Source: Clostridiales bacterium
GTDB lineage: Bacteria > Bacillota > Clostridia > Lachnospirales > Lachnospiraceae
Direction of reading: 5' to 3'
DNA: 30,571 nt
NCBI GenBank assembly: GCA_019423795.1
Contig: JAHZAT010000056.1
Coordinates: forward strand, 1 to 30,571
Part shown: positions 8,673-16,075 of the stretch, one piece after another
Numbering within the stretch: the first letter of the stretch is position 1
Layout of the letters: each line of letters opens with the position of its first letter
Program-made: the position numbers and the translations under genes
Notes under the pieces: generated by a model
The model's database searches: none
What the model was told of the DNA's origin: nothing
The model's input: the letters and a program-made list of their open reading frames with translations, nothing else

Positions 8673-10952
8673 TTAATCTCTGTAATAATTGATGAGACAT
8701 CCTTTTAAGATGATCTCTCTCTCATCATCTGTTAATTCACCTAATGTTAAGGTGATCTCTTTCATTCCTTCATTTACTACATATGCAGGAATGCTTGTAA
8801 GTTTGTCTTCTACCGCTTTGCGGATCTCTGGAACAAAGATGTAATCTTTATTCTTAAATGGAAGGTCACCCTTCTTGATTGTAAATGGTAACATACCCCA
8901 GTTGATCAGGTTGGAACGGTATCTCTTTGTCGCATATTCATTTGCGATATTTGCCCATCCACCTAATACTTTCTGGCAGGAAGCTGCCTGTTCACGTGCA
9001 GAACCATCTCCTGGTTTTACTGCAAAGATCGTACTTCCGATTCCTAGATTATCCTGAGTCACATCTGCATAAGATTCTTTGACCGTTGCTAAGATATCTT
9101 TCACTTCTGGAAAAGCTTCGGCTGCATCTTCACCAGCTTCGATTGCTTTCTGTGCTTTCTGTACTTCTTTTGCAAGTCCTACATATGCAGGATCTTTTCT
9201 TGATAATGCAAACTCTGCAAGTCCTAATGGGTTAGAACGATAAGATGAAGTCTCTCCTGAAGGAATCAGTTCATCTGTTGTTGTAACAGGATCATGAATT
9301 TCTGAAACAACTTTTAACAACATATTCTGTGGAAGTGCAGACATCTCTGGCCAATCTTTGATGTTTGGTCCAAACTGAATCTCTACAGATGGATCTGCAA
9401 CACCTTTGCTGTCAAATACACGATTATCGTAAATTGTCTTATCAAAATGATATTTTGGAATAAAATCACTTGCTTCCACATCAGTTGCAGCTGTTAAATA
9501 TCCTTTATTCGCTGCAGTTGCCGCGATAGAACGTGCATCCATTAATGCTACAGAAGAAATCTGACCATTCTGAAGTTTAGAGCCTTCACGATTTGGAAAG
9601 TTTCTTGTTGAATGACGAATACTGAATGCATTATTCGCAGGTGTATCTCCGGCACCAAAGCAAGGTCCGCAGAAAGCTGTCTTAACGATCGCACCTGTCT
9701 GCATCAAATCTGCAACTGCTCCATTCTTCACCAGTTCCATATAAATTGGTGTACTTGCAGGATAGACACTTAATGTAAATTCGTCAGAACCGATACTTGC
9801 TCCCTTTAAGATGTTAGCTGCCGCACAGATATTCTCATATCCACCACCAGCACATCCTGCAATGATTCCCTGATCGACATAAAGTTTTCCATCACGTACT
9901 TTATCACGTAATGAATAATCAACAGCTCCATCTAAACTTACTAATGCACGTTTCTCTACATCTGCTAAGATATCATCAAGGTTTGCATTCACCTCTTCGA
10001 TCGTATATGTATTGCTTGGATGGAATGGCATAGCGATCATTGGTTTGATCTTATCTAAGTCAACTTCCACGATTCCATCATAGTAAGCAACTTTTCCAGG
10101 ATTTAATTCCTTAAAGTCTTCAGATCTTCCATGAATCTCATAAAATTCTTTGATCTTGTCATCTGTTCTCCAGATAGAAGACAGACATGTTGTCTCTGTC
10201 GTCATAACATCGACACCGATTCGGAAATCTGCACTTAAATTAGACACACCAGGTCCGACAAATTCCATAACCTTATTATTTACATAACCTTTTTCAAATA
10301 CTGCTCCAATAATTGCCAGTGCAACATCCTGTGGCCCGACTCCTTTGACTGGTTTACCTTTTAGATAAATTCCGATTACTTCAGGCATGTTGATATCATA
10401 AGTTCTGTTAAGAAGCTGTTTTACAAGTTCTGGTCCCCCTTCTCCCATTGCCATGGTTCCAAGTGCTCCATAACGAGTATGGCTGTCTGATCCAAGAATC
10501 ATCTTTCCACCGCCTGCTAACATCTCTCTTGCAAACTGATGAATAACTGCCTGATGAGGTGGTACATAAACTCCACCATATTTCTTTGCAGCTGTTAAGC
10601 CAAACATATGATCATCTTCGTTGATCGTTCCACCAACAGCACACAGACTGTTATGACAGTTTGTCAAGACATATGGTACCGGGAATTTTTCAATTCCTGA
10701 TGCTCTTGCTGTCTGGATAATTCCAACAAACGTAATATCATGGGATGTTAATTTATCAAATTTGATCTGAAGTTTTTCCATATTTCCGGATGTGTTGTGA
10801 TCTCTCAAAATACCATATGCGATGGTATTTTTCGCAGCATCCTCTTTGGATACTTTTTCACCGACAAGCTGCTTTAAAGCTCCGGCTTCAGATTCTTTTA
10901 CTAAAGTTGTTCCGTCTACAAGATATGCACCTTCTGAAAATAATTGAATCAT
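8673..10952 (-). CDS. Aconitase-family hydratase with 4Fe-4S cluster motifs
   Basis: The 759-residue protein belongs to the aconitase superfamily of (de)hydratases and resembles the YbhJ-type branch (about 750 residues), rather than canonical AcnA/AcnB, both of which are longer. The cluster ligands are visible: C367 in AGCAGGG and C428/C431 in FCGPCFG. SDSHT at 155-159 is the substrate-binding signature of the superfamily, and a swivel-like C-terminal domain follows from about residue 600. The start is ATG 10952 with AGGAGG eight bases upstream; a TTG six codons earlier overlaps the ribosome site itself and is rejected. It leads an operon with the antiporter. The substrate may be citrate/isocitrate or another hydroxy-acid; this is not decided by sequence. 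Confidence 0.88.
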   Translation of the reverse strand: MIQLFSEGAYLVDGTTLVKESEAGALKQLVGEKVSKEDAAKNTIAYGILRDHNTSGNMEKLQIKFDKLTSHDITFVGIIQTARASGIEKFPVPYVLTNCHNSLCAVGGTINEDDHMFGLTAAKKYGGVYVPPHQAVIHQFAREMLAGGGKMILGSDSHTRYGALGTMAMGEGGPELVKQLLNRTYDINMPEVIGIYLKGKPVKGVGPQDVALAIIGAVFEKGYVNNKVMEFVGPGVSNLSADFRIGVDVMTTETTCLSSIWRTDDKIKEFYEIHGRSEDFKELNPGKVAYYDGIVEVDLDKIKPMIAMPFHPSNTYTIEEVNANLDDILADVEKRALVSLDGAVDYSLRDKVRDGKLYVDQGIIAGCAGGGYENICAAANILKGASIGSDEFTLSVYPASTPIYMELVKNGAVADLMQTGAIVKTAFCGPCFGAGDTPANNAFSIRHSTRNFPNREGSKLQNGQISSVALMDARSIAATAANKGYLTAATDVEASDFIPKYHFDKTIYDNRVFDSKGVADPSVEIQFGPNIKDWPEMSALPQNMLLKVVSEIHDPVTTTDELIPSGETSSYRSNPLGLAEFALSRKDPAYVGLAKEVQKAQKAIEAGEDAAEAFPEVKDILATVKESYADVTQDNLGIGSTIFAVKPGDGSAREQAASCQKVLGGWANIANEYATKRYRSNLINWGMLPFTIKKGDLPFKNKDYIFVPEIRKAVEDKLTSIPAYVVNEGMKEITLTLGELTDDEREIILKGCLINYYRD

Positions 10953-10985
10953 GTATCTGTCCTCCTGCAATGCATTTTTCTAATT

Positions 10986-11014
10986 ATTATAACATACTTC
11001 TGCACTTTATGGAA
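10986..11014 (-). promoter_or_regulatory. Extended -10 promoter of the hydratase operon
   Basis: The minus strand has TGTTATAAT (an extended TGnTATAAT, with TATAAT at 10986-10991) and a weak -35, TTCCAT (11009-11014), 17 bp upstream. It would drive the hydratase, antiporter, MoxR, DUF58 and transglutaminase genes. Confidence 0.7.
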
Positions 11015-11026
11015 GTAAAACGTTAA

Positions 11027-11055
11027 AAGGCGCAGACATCGAAGCTCTGCACCTT
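11027..11055 (-). terminator. Rho-independent terminator of the MraY-like gene
   Basis: AAGGTGCAGA pairs with TCTGCGCCTT across a nine-base loop (one T-G pair) on the minus strand and is followed by a short T-run. It lies 17 bases beyond the MraY-like stop and just upstream of the hydratase promoter, separating the two units. Confidence 0.75.
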
Positions 11056-11071
11056 ATGTATTTTATTTACC

Positions 11072-12034
11072 TTAAATGAGAATCAGATAAACTGTTGCAA
11101 TTGAAATAACGATCTGAATGATCGCAAATCTGAAAACTGTCTGTGTATTAGACCATCCGATCTTTTTGCGAACATGATCATGAAGCGGCATGGTTGTATT
11201 TTCAAAAATATGAATCTTTAAAAATCTTAATAATGCCACCTTTAAAAGTCCTAAACCACCATCAAGGATCAGAATTAACGCTACTAATAAGAATAAGAAC
11301 GGACTTCCTGTCTTAAGCACTGCAATACTAATAAAAATTCCCATTGCACGGCTTCCTGCATCTCCCATCATCAGACGGCTTGGTGTTGCATTATACCATA
11401 AATATCCAAGGATACATACAACAAACAGCAGGATGATATATGGAAACTGTGTTTCGTTACCACGGATCTGGTCGATCACATAGATTGTCATTAATGTAAT
11501 GATCGTTAATGTTCCTGATAATCCATCAACCCCGTCAGAACAGTTTGTGACATTGATTGCTGCCCATACTAAGACGATCGTAAGGATAAAGAACAATACT
11601 GGTGGAATGTAGAATTTCACACCAATCGTTGCAAGCTCTACATAAGTAGAATTAAAATGCATATAGTTAAGTGCTGCTACTGCCGCTACAAGGAAATCAA
11701 GAATTCCTTTTTTCAGCTCACCCCATGGCACTTCTGCTGCATCATCCAAAAAACCTGTTAACATTTCAATGAACACAAGTACCAGATAGATAAACATCTC
11801 TACAGACATCTCTCCAAACAGCAATGCTGCAATACAAAACACAGAAATAAAGATGATTCCTGCACCCCTTGGTTTTCCTGCGGATAACTTTCCATTATGT
11901 GCAAATTCTCTTCCATGATCTCTTGGCAGCCAATCATTTAAAAAGGATGTCAGGATACACGTTGCAGAAAATGCAAAAAATACTCCGATAAATGCCGTGA
12001 TCGGTAAAACTTCTCCGGCAAACATATTTAACAT
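11072..12034 (-). CDS. mraY: MraY-like phospho-N-acetylmuramoyl-pentapeptide transferase
   Basis: The 320-residue polytopic membrane protein (about ten hydrophobic segments) has the motifs of MraY, which transfers phospho-MurNAc-pentapeptide to undecaprenyl phosphate to make lipid I. Visible are the loop KPRGAG with its preceding GKLS, the aspartate pair FLDDA, NCSDGVDGLSGTL, MMGDAGSRAMG and MPLHDHVRKKIGWS with the MraY-type HDH-like signature. Length is typical (320-360). The ATG has AGGAGG seven bases upstream. Unlike the usual dcw-cluster location, it stands alone between thiamin genes and the hydratase operon, so it may be an additional copy or a relocated gene; WecA-type relatives are less likely because of the C-terminal motif. 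Confidence 0.85.
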   Translation of the reverse strand: MLNMFAGEVLPITAFIGVFFAFSATCILTSFLNDWLPRDHGREFAHNGKLSAGKPRGAGIIFISVFCIAALLFGEMSVEMFIYLVLVFIEMLTGFLDDAAEVPWGELKKGILDFLVAAVAALNYMHFNSTYVELATIGVKFYIPPVLFFILTIVLVWAAINVTNCSDGVDGLSGTLTIITLMTIYVIDQIRGNETQFPYIILLFVVCILGYLWYNATPSRLMMGDAGSRAMGIFISIAVLKTGSPFLFLLVALILILDGGLGLLKVALLRFLKIHIFENTTMPLHDHVRKKIGWSNTQTVFRFAIIQIVISIATVYLILI

Positions 12035-12088
12035 TGGTATTCCTCCTAATTATCTTTTGATATGCTCTTTTTTATCACACAATTATTT

Positions 12089-12116
12089 AGTATATCACGG
12101 ATTTCAAATATTGCAA
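12089..12116 (-). promoter_or_regulatory. Promoter of the MraY-like gene
   Basis: The minus strand has TTGCAA (12111-12116), a 16-bp spacer and TATACT (12089-12094), the latter preceded by TG to form an extended -10 (TGATATACT). It lies between thiE and the MraY-like gene. Confidence 0.7.
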
Positions 12117-12127
12117 TTCCCTTTTTT

Positions 12128-12748
12128 CTATTCTTGCTTCATTTTTTTTACTGTTTTTAACAGCTCTTTTGTATCTTTTGTAATATCTTTTGCACCAAAA
12201 ATTGCTGAAACTACAGCAACACCATCAATCCCTGTTCCTGTTAAAGCATCAATATTATCTTTTTTAATTCCTCCGATCGCCACGATTGGTATATCCACAG
12301 CTTCTTTAATCTTTTTAATTTCTTCTTTGGATACAACATTCGCATCTTTCTTTGTCGATGTCGCACATACGGCTCCAACTCCTAAATAATCTGCTCCACC
12401 TTTTTGTGCTTTCAGTGCTTCCTTCACATTGTGAGCGGATACACCTATGATCTTATCTTCTCCAAGAAGTTTTCTTGCTTCTTCCACAGACATATCATCT
12501 TGTCCAATATGTACTCCGTCAGCATCTACTTCCAGTGCAACTTTGATATTATCATTGATCACAAATGGAATCTGGTATTGTGCTGCCAGTTTCTTCATCT
12601 CTCTTGCTTCTTTTATAAATTCTCCCTCTGAAAGCTTCTTTTCACGAAGCTGCAAAAAAGTAATGCCGCCTTTTAGTGCTTGTTTTACCTGCTCCATTAG
12701 TGTGACTTCTTTCGCCCATGCTCTGTCTGTGACTGCGTATAATGTCAT
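12128..12748 (-). CDS. thiE: Thiamine-phosphate synthase
   Basis: The 206-residue protein is ThiE, which joins HMP diphosphate and HET phosphate to form thiamine phosphate in the cytoplasm. The TIM-barrel motifs are clear: ITFLQLREK near the N terminus (diphosphate/HMP site), VINDN, DGVHIGQDD, GVGAVCATSTKKDA (the T-x-TK loop) and VAIGGI. The start at 12748 (MTLYAVTDR) fits the family; an in-frame ATG at 12799 would add 17 residues, overlap thiM and leave a poor ribosome site. It follows the thiM stop by four bases, so the two are one operon. No terminator is apparent after it. Confidence 0.94.
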   Translation of the reverse strand: MTLYAVTDRAWAKEVTLMEQVKQALKGGITFLQLREKKLSEGEFIKEAREMKKLAAQYQIPFVINDNIKVALEVDADGVHIGQDDMSVEEARKLLGEDKIIGVSAHNVKEALKAQKGGADYLGVGAVCATSTKKDANVVSKEEIKKIKEAVDIPIVAIGGIKKDNIDALTGTGIDGVAVVSAIFGAKDITKDTKELLKTVKKMKQE

Positions 12749-12752
12749 TGTT

Positions 12753-13580
12753 TCAGCTTCTACTCTCAATCTGATTACTCCTTTCCATCCATGTTTCATC
12801 TATATTACTCATCGCATCTATAAGATGCACTTTTAACGTTCCTGTTCCTTTTGCATTTTCTCTGGCATATTCCCCACAGATTCCCATTGCAGAAACTGCT
12901 GTGACTGTTGCTTCTAGGATATTTCCTTGGTTTGCCCCGATAAATCCTGCGATCACGCCATCAAGCATACACCCGCATCCTGTAATTCTTGCCATTTCCG
13001 GAACACCATTTTTTATAAAATAAACAGTTTCTCCATCTGTTACAAGATCAGTTTCTCCTGTGATCACAATAACAGCTTTTGTTTTTACTGCCAGCTCTTT
13101 CGCCATCCTGATTACTTTTTTCTGATTATCTTCCGTTATAATATCATCTTTCTTCGCATCCACACCATAAGAATTTTCACTCCATTCATATAGTGTCTTT
13201 ATCTCTGATATATTACCACAGATGACACTAAAATGAACCTCATTAAGCAGTTTTATTGCTGTATCTTTTCGAAACTTTGATGCTCCGACTCCTACTGGAT
13301 CAAATACGATTGGATGACCTGATTCATTTGCTTTCTTTCCTGCAAGCAGCATTGATCTTACGATATTTTGCTTTAATGTTCCCATATTGATCACAAGGCA
13401 ATCACTGATACCCGTAATCTCACAAACTTCTATTGGGTCATCCGCCATGATCGGAGATGCACCCATCGCAAGAATAATATTCGCTACGTCATTGATCGTT
13501 ACATAATTAGTAATACAATGAACCATTACTGAATCTTTTCTAACCTTGTCAAAAACATTTTGAAAATTCAATTCTCCCAT
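12753..13580 (-). CDS. thiM: Hydroxyethylthiazole kinase
   Basis: The 275-residue protein is ThiM, which phosphorylates 4-methyl-5-(2-hydroxyethyl)thiazole in thiamin salvage. Family motifs are VHCITNYVTINDVAN at the N terminus, ASPIMADDP, VFDPVGVGAS, VITGETD and the C-terminal GCGCMLDGVIAGF, which holds the catalytic cysteine/aspartate loop. ATG 13580 has GAAGGA six bases upstream; an earlier in-frame ATG at 13610 has no ribosome site. It heads a thiM-thiE pair that lacks thiD nearby. No THI-box (TPP riboswitch) is visible in the short leader. Confidence 0.94.
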   Translation of the reverse strand: MGELNFQNVFDKVRKDSVMVHCITNYVTINDVANIILAMGASPIMADDPIEVCEITGISDCLVINMGTLKQNIVRSMLLAGKKANESGHPIVFDPVGVGASKFRKDTAIKLLNEVHFSVICGNISEIKTLYEWSENSYGVDAKKDDIITEDNQKKVIRMAKELAVKTKAVIVITGETDLVTDGETVYFIKNGVPEMARITGCGCMLDGVIAGFIGANQGNILEATVTAVSAMGICGEYARENAKGTGTLKVHLIDAMSNIDETWMERSNQIESRS

Positions 13581-13624
13581 TATTTTTCCTTCTTTGTTAT
13601 TTCTTTTCATACATTCTATTGCAG

Positions 13625-13633
13625 ATTATACCA
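13625..13633 (-). promoter_or_regulatory. Extended -10 promoter of thiM-thiE
   Basis: TGGTATAAT on the minus strand is an extended -10 (TGnTATAAT) about 45 bases upstream of the thiM start. No convincing -35 is seen. The resulting leader is about 40 nt, too short for a TPP riboswitch. Confidence 0.55.
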
Positions 13634-13726
13634 CAAACACAAAAAAAGGTATACCAATGAATTTTTCTCACATTTTGCCATCCATAGAATATTATAAACT
13701 GTAAATAAATCTTTGGAGGTTTTAGC

Positions 13727-13963
13727 ATGAGTGATTTAGCTGCAACTGGCTGCGGAGGATCTTGTGGTTCATCTGGTTTCGGAGGAAATAACAGCTGCCT
13801 GCTTCTTTTAATTCTGCTTTGCTGCTGCGGATGCGGTAATAACGATGGATGCGGATGTGGAAATGGCTGTGACAGCCTGATCTGGATCATCTTAATCCTG
13901 TGTTGCTGCGGTAATGGTGGTTTTGGATGTGGAAATAACAATGGCTGTGGATGTGGATGCTGA
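13727..13963 (+). CDS. Glycine/cysteine-rich small protein with two internal repeats
   Basis: This 78-residue protein contains 17 cysteines and many Gly and Asn. It is built of two similar units: a hydrophobic stretch (25-31; 51-58), then CCCG and a Gly-Cys-Asn tail (32-48; 59-78), ending in GCGCGC. A good ribosome site (GGAGG, about seven bases upstream of ATG) and a strong terminator directly after the gene show that it is a real unit. Proteins of this look in Lachnospiraceae are sometimes labelled chorion-class high-cysteine proteins by similarity of composition only. A disulphide-linked coat or envelope component, or a metal-binding protein, are possibilities; no function can be assigned. 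The opposite-strand reading through this gene is a shadow. Confidence 0.8.
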   Translation: MSDLAATGCGGSCGSSGFGGNNSCLLLLILLCCCGCGNNDGCGCGNGCDSLIWIILILCCCGNGGFGCGNNNGCGCGC

Positions 13964-14009
13964 TCCTATCAATTTTGACATAACACGATCTTTCCTTAAA
14001 ACGTAAAAC

Positions 14010-14040
14010 GAGGATGCCTCAAACTGGCATCCTCATTTTT
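14010..14040. terminator. Bidirectional terminator between the Cys-rich gene and a convergent small gene
   Basis: A perfect 9-bp stem (GAGGATGCC, 14010-14018, with 14026-14034) and seven-base loop is followed by ATTTTT on the plus strand. On the minus strand it is followed by GTTTTACGTTTT. It ends two bases before the stop of the convergent 70-residue gene. Confidence 0.85.
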
Positions 14041-14041
14041 A

Positions 14042-14254
14042 TTATCGTACGATTAAAAATAGCAGACATAAAATCCATATATTCGGCTGATTTTGTTTTC
14101 TACATATTGCTTTTGTTTTCTGTGCATGATAACTGTTTTTATTTCTTATTTCCTTTGAATCCCTCTGTCTTCTCTTTTGTTCTTCTTTTCTTTTTAGACA
14201 CTCTGCATCTAATTCATAGACCGTATTTTCTTCTTCCACAAAAATTTCACTCAT
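14042..14254 (-). CDS. Small protein of unknown function with C-terminal hydrophobic segment
   Basis: This 70-residue protein is not recognised. It has an acidic N terminus (FVEEENTVYELD), a strongly basic, Lys/Arg/Gln-rich middle (about residues 20-56) and a hydrophobic C-terminal stretch (IWILCLLFLIV, 59-69) that could be a tail anchor. Its start is supported by a near-perfect ribosome site, AGGAGGTGA, eight bases upstream of the ATG, which is the best evidence that it is expressed. It is divergent from the 162-residue gene and convergent with the Cys-rich gene. Its low complexity limits what can be inferred. Confidence 0.65.
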   Translation of the reverse strand: MSEIFVEEENTVYELDAECLKRKEEQKRRQRDSKEIRNKNSYHAQKTKAICRKQNQPNIWILCLLFLIVR

Positions 14255-14314
14255 AATTTACTTCACCTCCTAATACTATAGGATATGAGAATAAATCTGA
14301 AGGTTGTGACAATC

Positions 14315-14803
14315 ATGGAACAAAACCAAATTTCCTGGGAAAATTTCTTCCGCAGTGATTCTTCTAATATGTTAGAAGATGCCCTTCCATATCTGCCGCC
14401 AAATTTAAAAAAAGTGGCAGCAATCTATATTAAATTAACAGAATTATCCCGAATCTCCACTCAATTTGATAATGAACAAACGCTTTCCGCCTGTGGTTTT
14501 GACCAAAATCCTGCTTCTATGGAATTATTACTAAATGCCATGAAACTTCGTGCGCCAAAAGAAACTGCCGAGCAAATTGAACAAATTCTCCAAATGATGC
14601 AGATGTTTGAAATATATCAAAATTACCAGCGTTTTGTTGACACTACTGGTAATCATAGTCCTTCTTCATCAAATAAAAATTCTAATGCAGATCTTTTTTC
14701 AAAACTAATGCCAATGATGATGGCAGGCGATTCATCTTCTAATAACCATCCGAAGCCAAATGCTGATTTTATGAACAAATTAAACCAGATTCTAAAAAAA
14801 TAA
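14315..14803 (+). CDS. Hypothetical helical protein with Met- and Asn/Ser-rich tail
   Basis: This 162-residue protein is not recognised. Residues 1-110 are predicted helical from composition (LPYLPPNLKKVAAIYIKL, then a QIEQILQMMQMFEIYQNYQ stretch). The rest is a low-complexity Ser/Asn/Pro-rich linker holding two related short segments, NADLFSKL followed by MPMMMAGD, and NADFMNKL. The start at 14315 is preferred because AAGGT lies about ten bases upstream; ATG 14285, ten codons earlier, has no proper site. The next gene starts 11 bases downstream, so they are co-transcribed. Context with a Cys-rich protein and another helical protein hints at a shared structural role, possibly in sporulation, but this is inference. 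Confidence 0.72.
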   Translation: MEQNQISWENFFRSDSSNMLEDALPYLPPNLKKVAAIYIKLTELSRISTQFDNEQTLSACGFDQNPASMELLLNAMKLRAPKETAEQIEQILQMMQMFEIYQNYQRFVDTTGNHSPSSSNKNSNADLFSKLMPMMMAGDSSSNNHPKPNADFMNKLNQILKK

Positions 14804-14814
14804 AGGAGTTTTTT

Positions 14815-15078
14815 ATGTCTGATCATTCCAGCCATTTAAAAAATTTATCAGATCTTAATCCAAAAAAACTGGAGATCATTGAATTTGTGATCTCCAGCTG
14901 TCAGGGAAAGCCTCTTGAACTAATTCTTCCTGATCTTATGGCAGCTGCAAGCCGCCTTTCTGAACAAGGTCTTTCTTTTACAAATGAAGAAATCTCTGTG
15001 ATCATGGATAGTCTTAAGGAAACAATGTCTCCTGAGGAACAGCAGCGTATTGATATGATCCGTCCATTGATCATGTAA
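14815..15078 (+). CDS. Hypothetical small helical protein
   Basis: The 87-residue protein is not recognised. It looks wholly helical: LNPKKLEIIEFVISSCQGK, then LELILPDLMAAASRL, then FTNEEISVIMDSLKETM and a SPEEQQRIDMIRPLI end. The alternation suggests three or four amphipathic helices and no membrane segment. AAGGAG lies seven bases upstream of ATG, and the gene follows the 162-residue protein by 11 bases. The two share a PPNLKK/NPKKLE-like helix start, which may indicate distant relation. It ends three bases before the convergent ldh-like gene. Confidence 0.75.
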   Translation: MSDHSSHLKNLSDLNPKKLEIIEFVISSCQGKPLELILPDLMAAASRLSEQGLSFTNEEISVIMDSLKETMSPEEQQRIDMIRPLIM

Positions 15079-15080
15079 CT

Positions 15081-16034
15081 TTAAGAAAGCAGTTCTTCTG
15101 CTTTCTTTAAATAACCACGGATCACGTCACAAGAATGGGCAAACTGTGCCTCTTCCTCCGCTGTAAGTTCCATTTCCACAATCTCTTCTATTCCATCTGT
15201 TCCGATCACAACAGGTACTCCTGCTGCCACATCTTTCTGTCCATACTCTCCATCTAGATGTACAGATAATGGCCAAATTCGTTTTTCATCATGAAAAATA
15301 GATTTTACGATCTCACTTAATGCAATTCCGATTCCAAATTCCGTACTTTTCTTTCCAATAATGACCGTCATTCCTGCCTGACGTACTTCATCCTGTAACT
15401 GTTCAATCGTAATCTTTCCTAATGTATCTGGATTTTCTTTCTGTAATTTTACAAATGATTTTCCACCAACGGACACATGAGATAATGGGACGATCTGGGA
15501 ATCTCCATGTTCTCCCATACAGAAAGCATCAATAGAATTTCTATGATATCCTGTTTTTTCTTCCAGAATTCGCTTAATTCTTAAACTATCAAGACTCGTT
15601 CCTGTACTAAAGCAACGGAATCTATCAATTTCCAATGCCTTTCTTAAACATTCCCCAACAACATCTGCAGGATTTGTGATACTGATCAAAATTCCTTGAA
15701 ACTTTGTGTTTTTGATCTTTGGAATGATATCTTTGAGTCTCTCTATAGAGTCTTCAAACATGTCAAGTCTCGTCTCTCCCTCTTTACGGCTTCTTCCGAT
15801 CGCATTAACAAGAATATCTGCATCACAAAGATCGTCGTAATTTCCTGAGCGAATCACAACTTTTGCAGGAATGCATGCTCCCATATCATCAAGATCCAGC
15901 ACCTGGCTTTTTGCTTTTTCTTCATCTGTGTCGATCAGCACAATTTCATTTGCAAGAGCACGAAACATCAATGATAATGCACAATGTGTTCCAACATGTC
16001 CTGCTCCTAAAATCACGATTTTTCTATTCTCCAT
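15081..16034 (-). CDS. Lactate/malate dehydrogenase family protein
   Basis: The 317-residue protein is an NAD-dependent 2-hydroxyacid dehydrogenase of the LDH/MDH superfamily. GAGHVG (10-15) is the NAD-binding loop, D149 and R152 lie in TSLDSLRIK, and the catalytic histidine is H176 in GEHGDSQIVP. In the substrate-specificity loop (RSRKEGETR, 81-89), R83 aligns with position 102 of LDH, normally Gln in lactate and Arg in malate enzymes. Overall the protein is LDH-like elsewhere. The substrate may therefore be oxaloacetate/malate or another 2-oxoacid rather than pyruvate. AAAGGA precedes the ATG by about seven bases, and the gene follows an acyl-ACP thioesterase by 41 bases, probably in one transcript. 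Confidence 0.88.
   Translation of the reverse strand: MENRKIVILGAGHVGTHCALSLMFRALANEIVLIDTDEEKAKSQVLDLDDMGACIPAKVVIRSGNYDDLCDADILVNAIGRSRKEGETRLDMFEDSIERLKDIIPKIKNTKFQGILISITNPADVVGECLRKALEIDRFRCFSTGTSLDSLRIKRILEEKTGYHRNSIDAFCMGEHGDSQIVPLSHVSVGGKSFVKLQKENPDTLGKITIEQLQDEVRQAGMTVIIGKKSTEFGIGIALSEIVKSIFHDEKRIWPLSVHLDGEYGQKDVAAGVPVVIGTDGIEEIVEMELTAEEEAQFAHSCDVIRGYLKKAEELLS
15083..15107. terminator. Possible terminator hairpin overlapping the 3' end of the ldh-like gene
   Basis: A 10-bp perfect stem (AAGAAAGCAG with CTGCTTTCTT) and a five-base loop cover the last codons of the ldh-like gene, right after the stop of the convergent 87-residue gene. The plus-strand continuation TTAAATAA is a poor T-run, so termination of the rightward transcript is only possible. 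Confidence 0.35.
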
Positions 16035-16075
16035 CTGCTTTTCCTTTCATTTTAATTAAGTATCTGTATTTTCCG

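Noticed and set aside
13648..13655. GGTATACC palindrome between thiM and the Cys-rich gene
   Set aside because: An eight-base palindrome is expected by chance and no regulator context supports it.
13597..13941. Minus-strand reading of 114 codons opposite the Cys-rich gene
   Set aside because: It is the Pro/Gln-rich shadow of the Gly/Cys codons of the real gene; no ribosome site.
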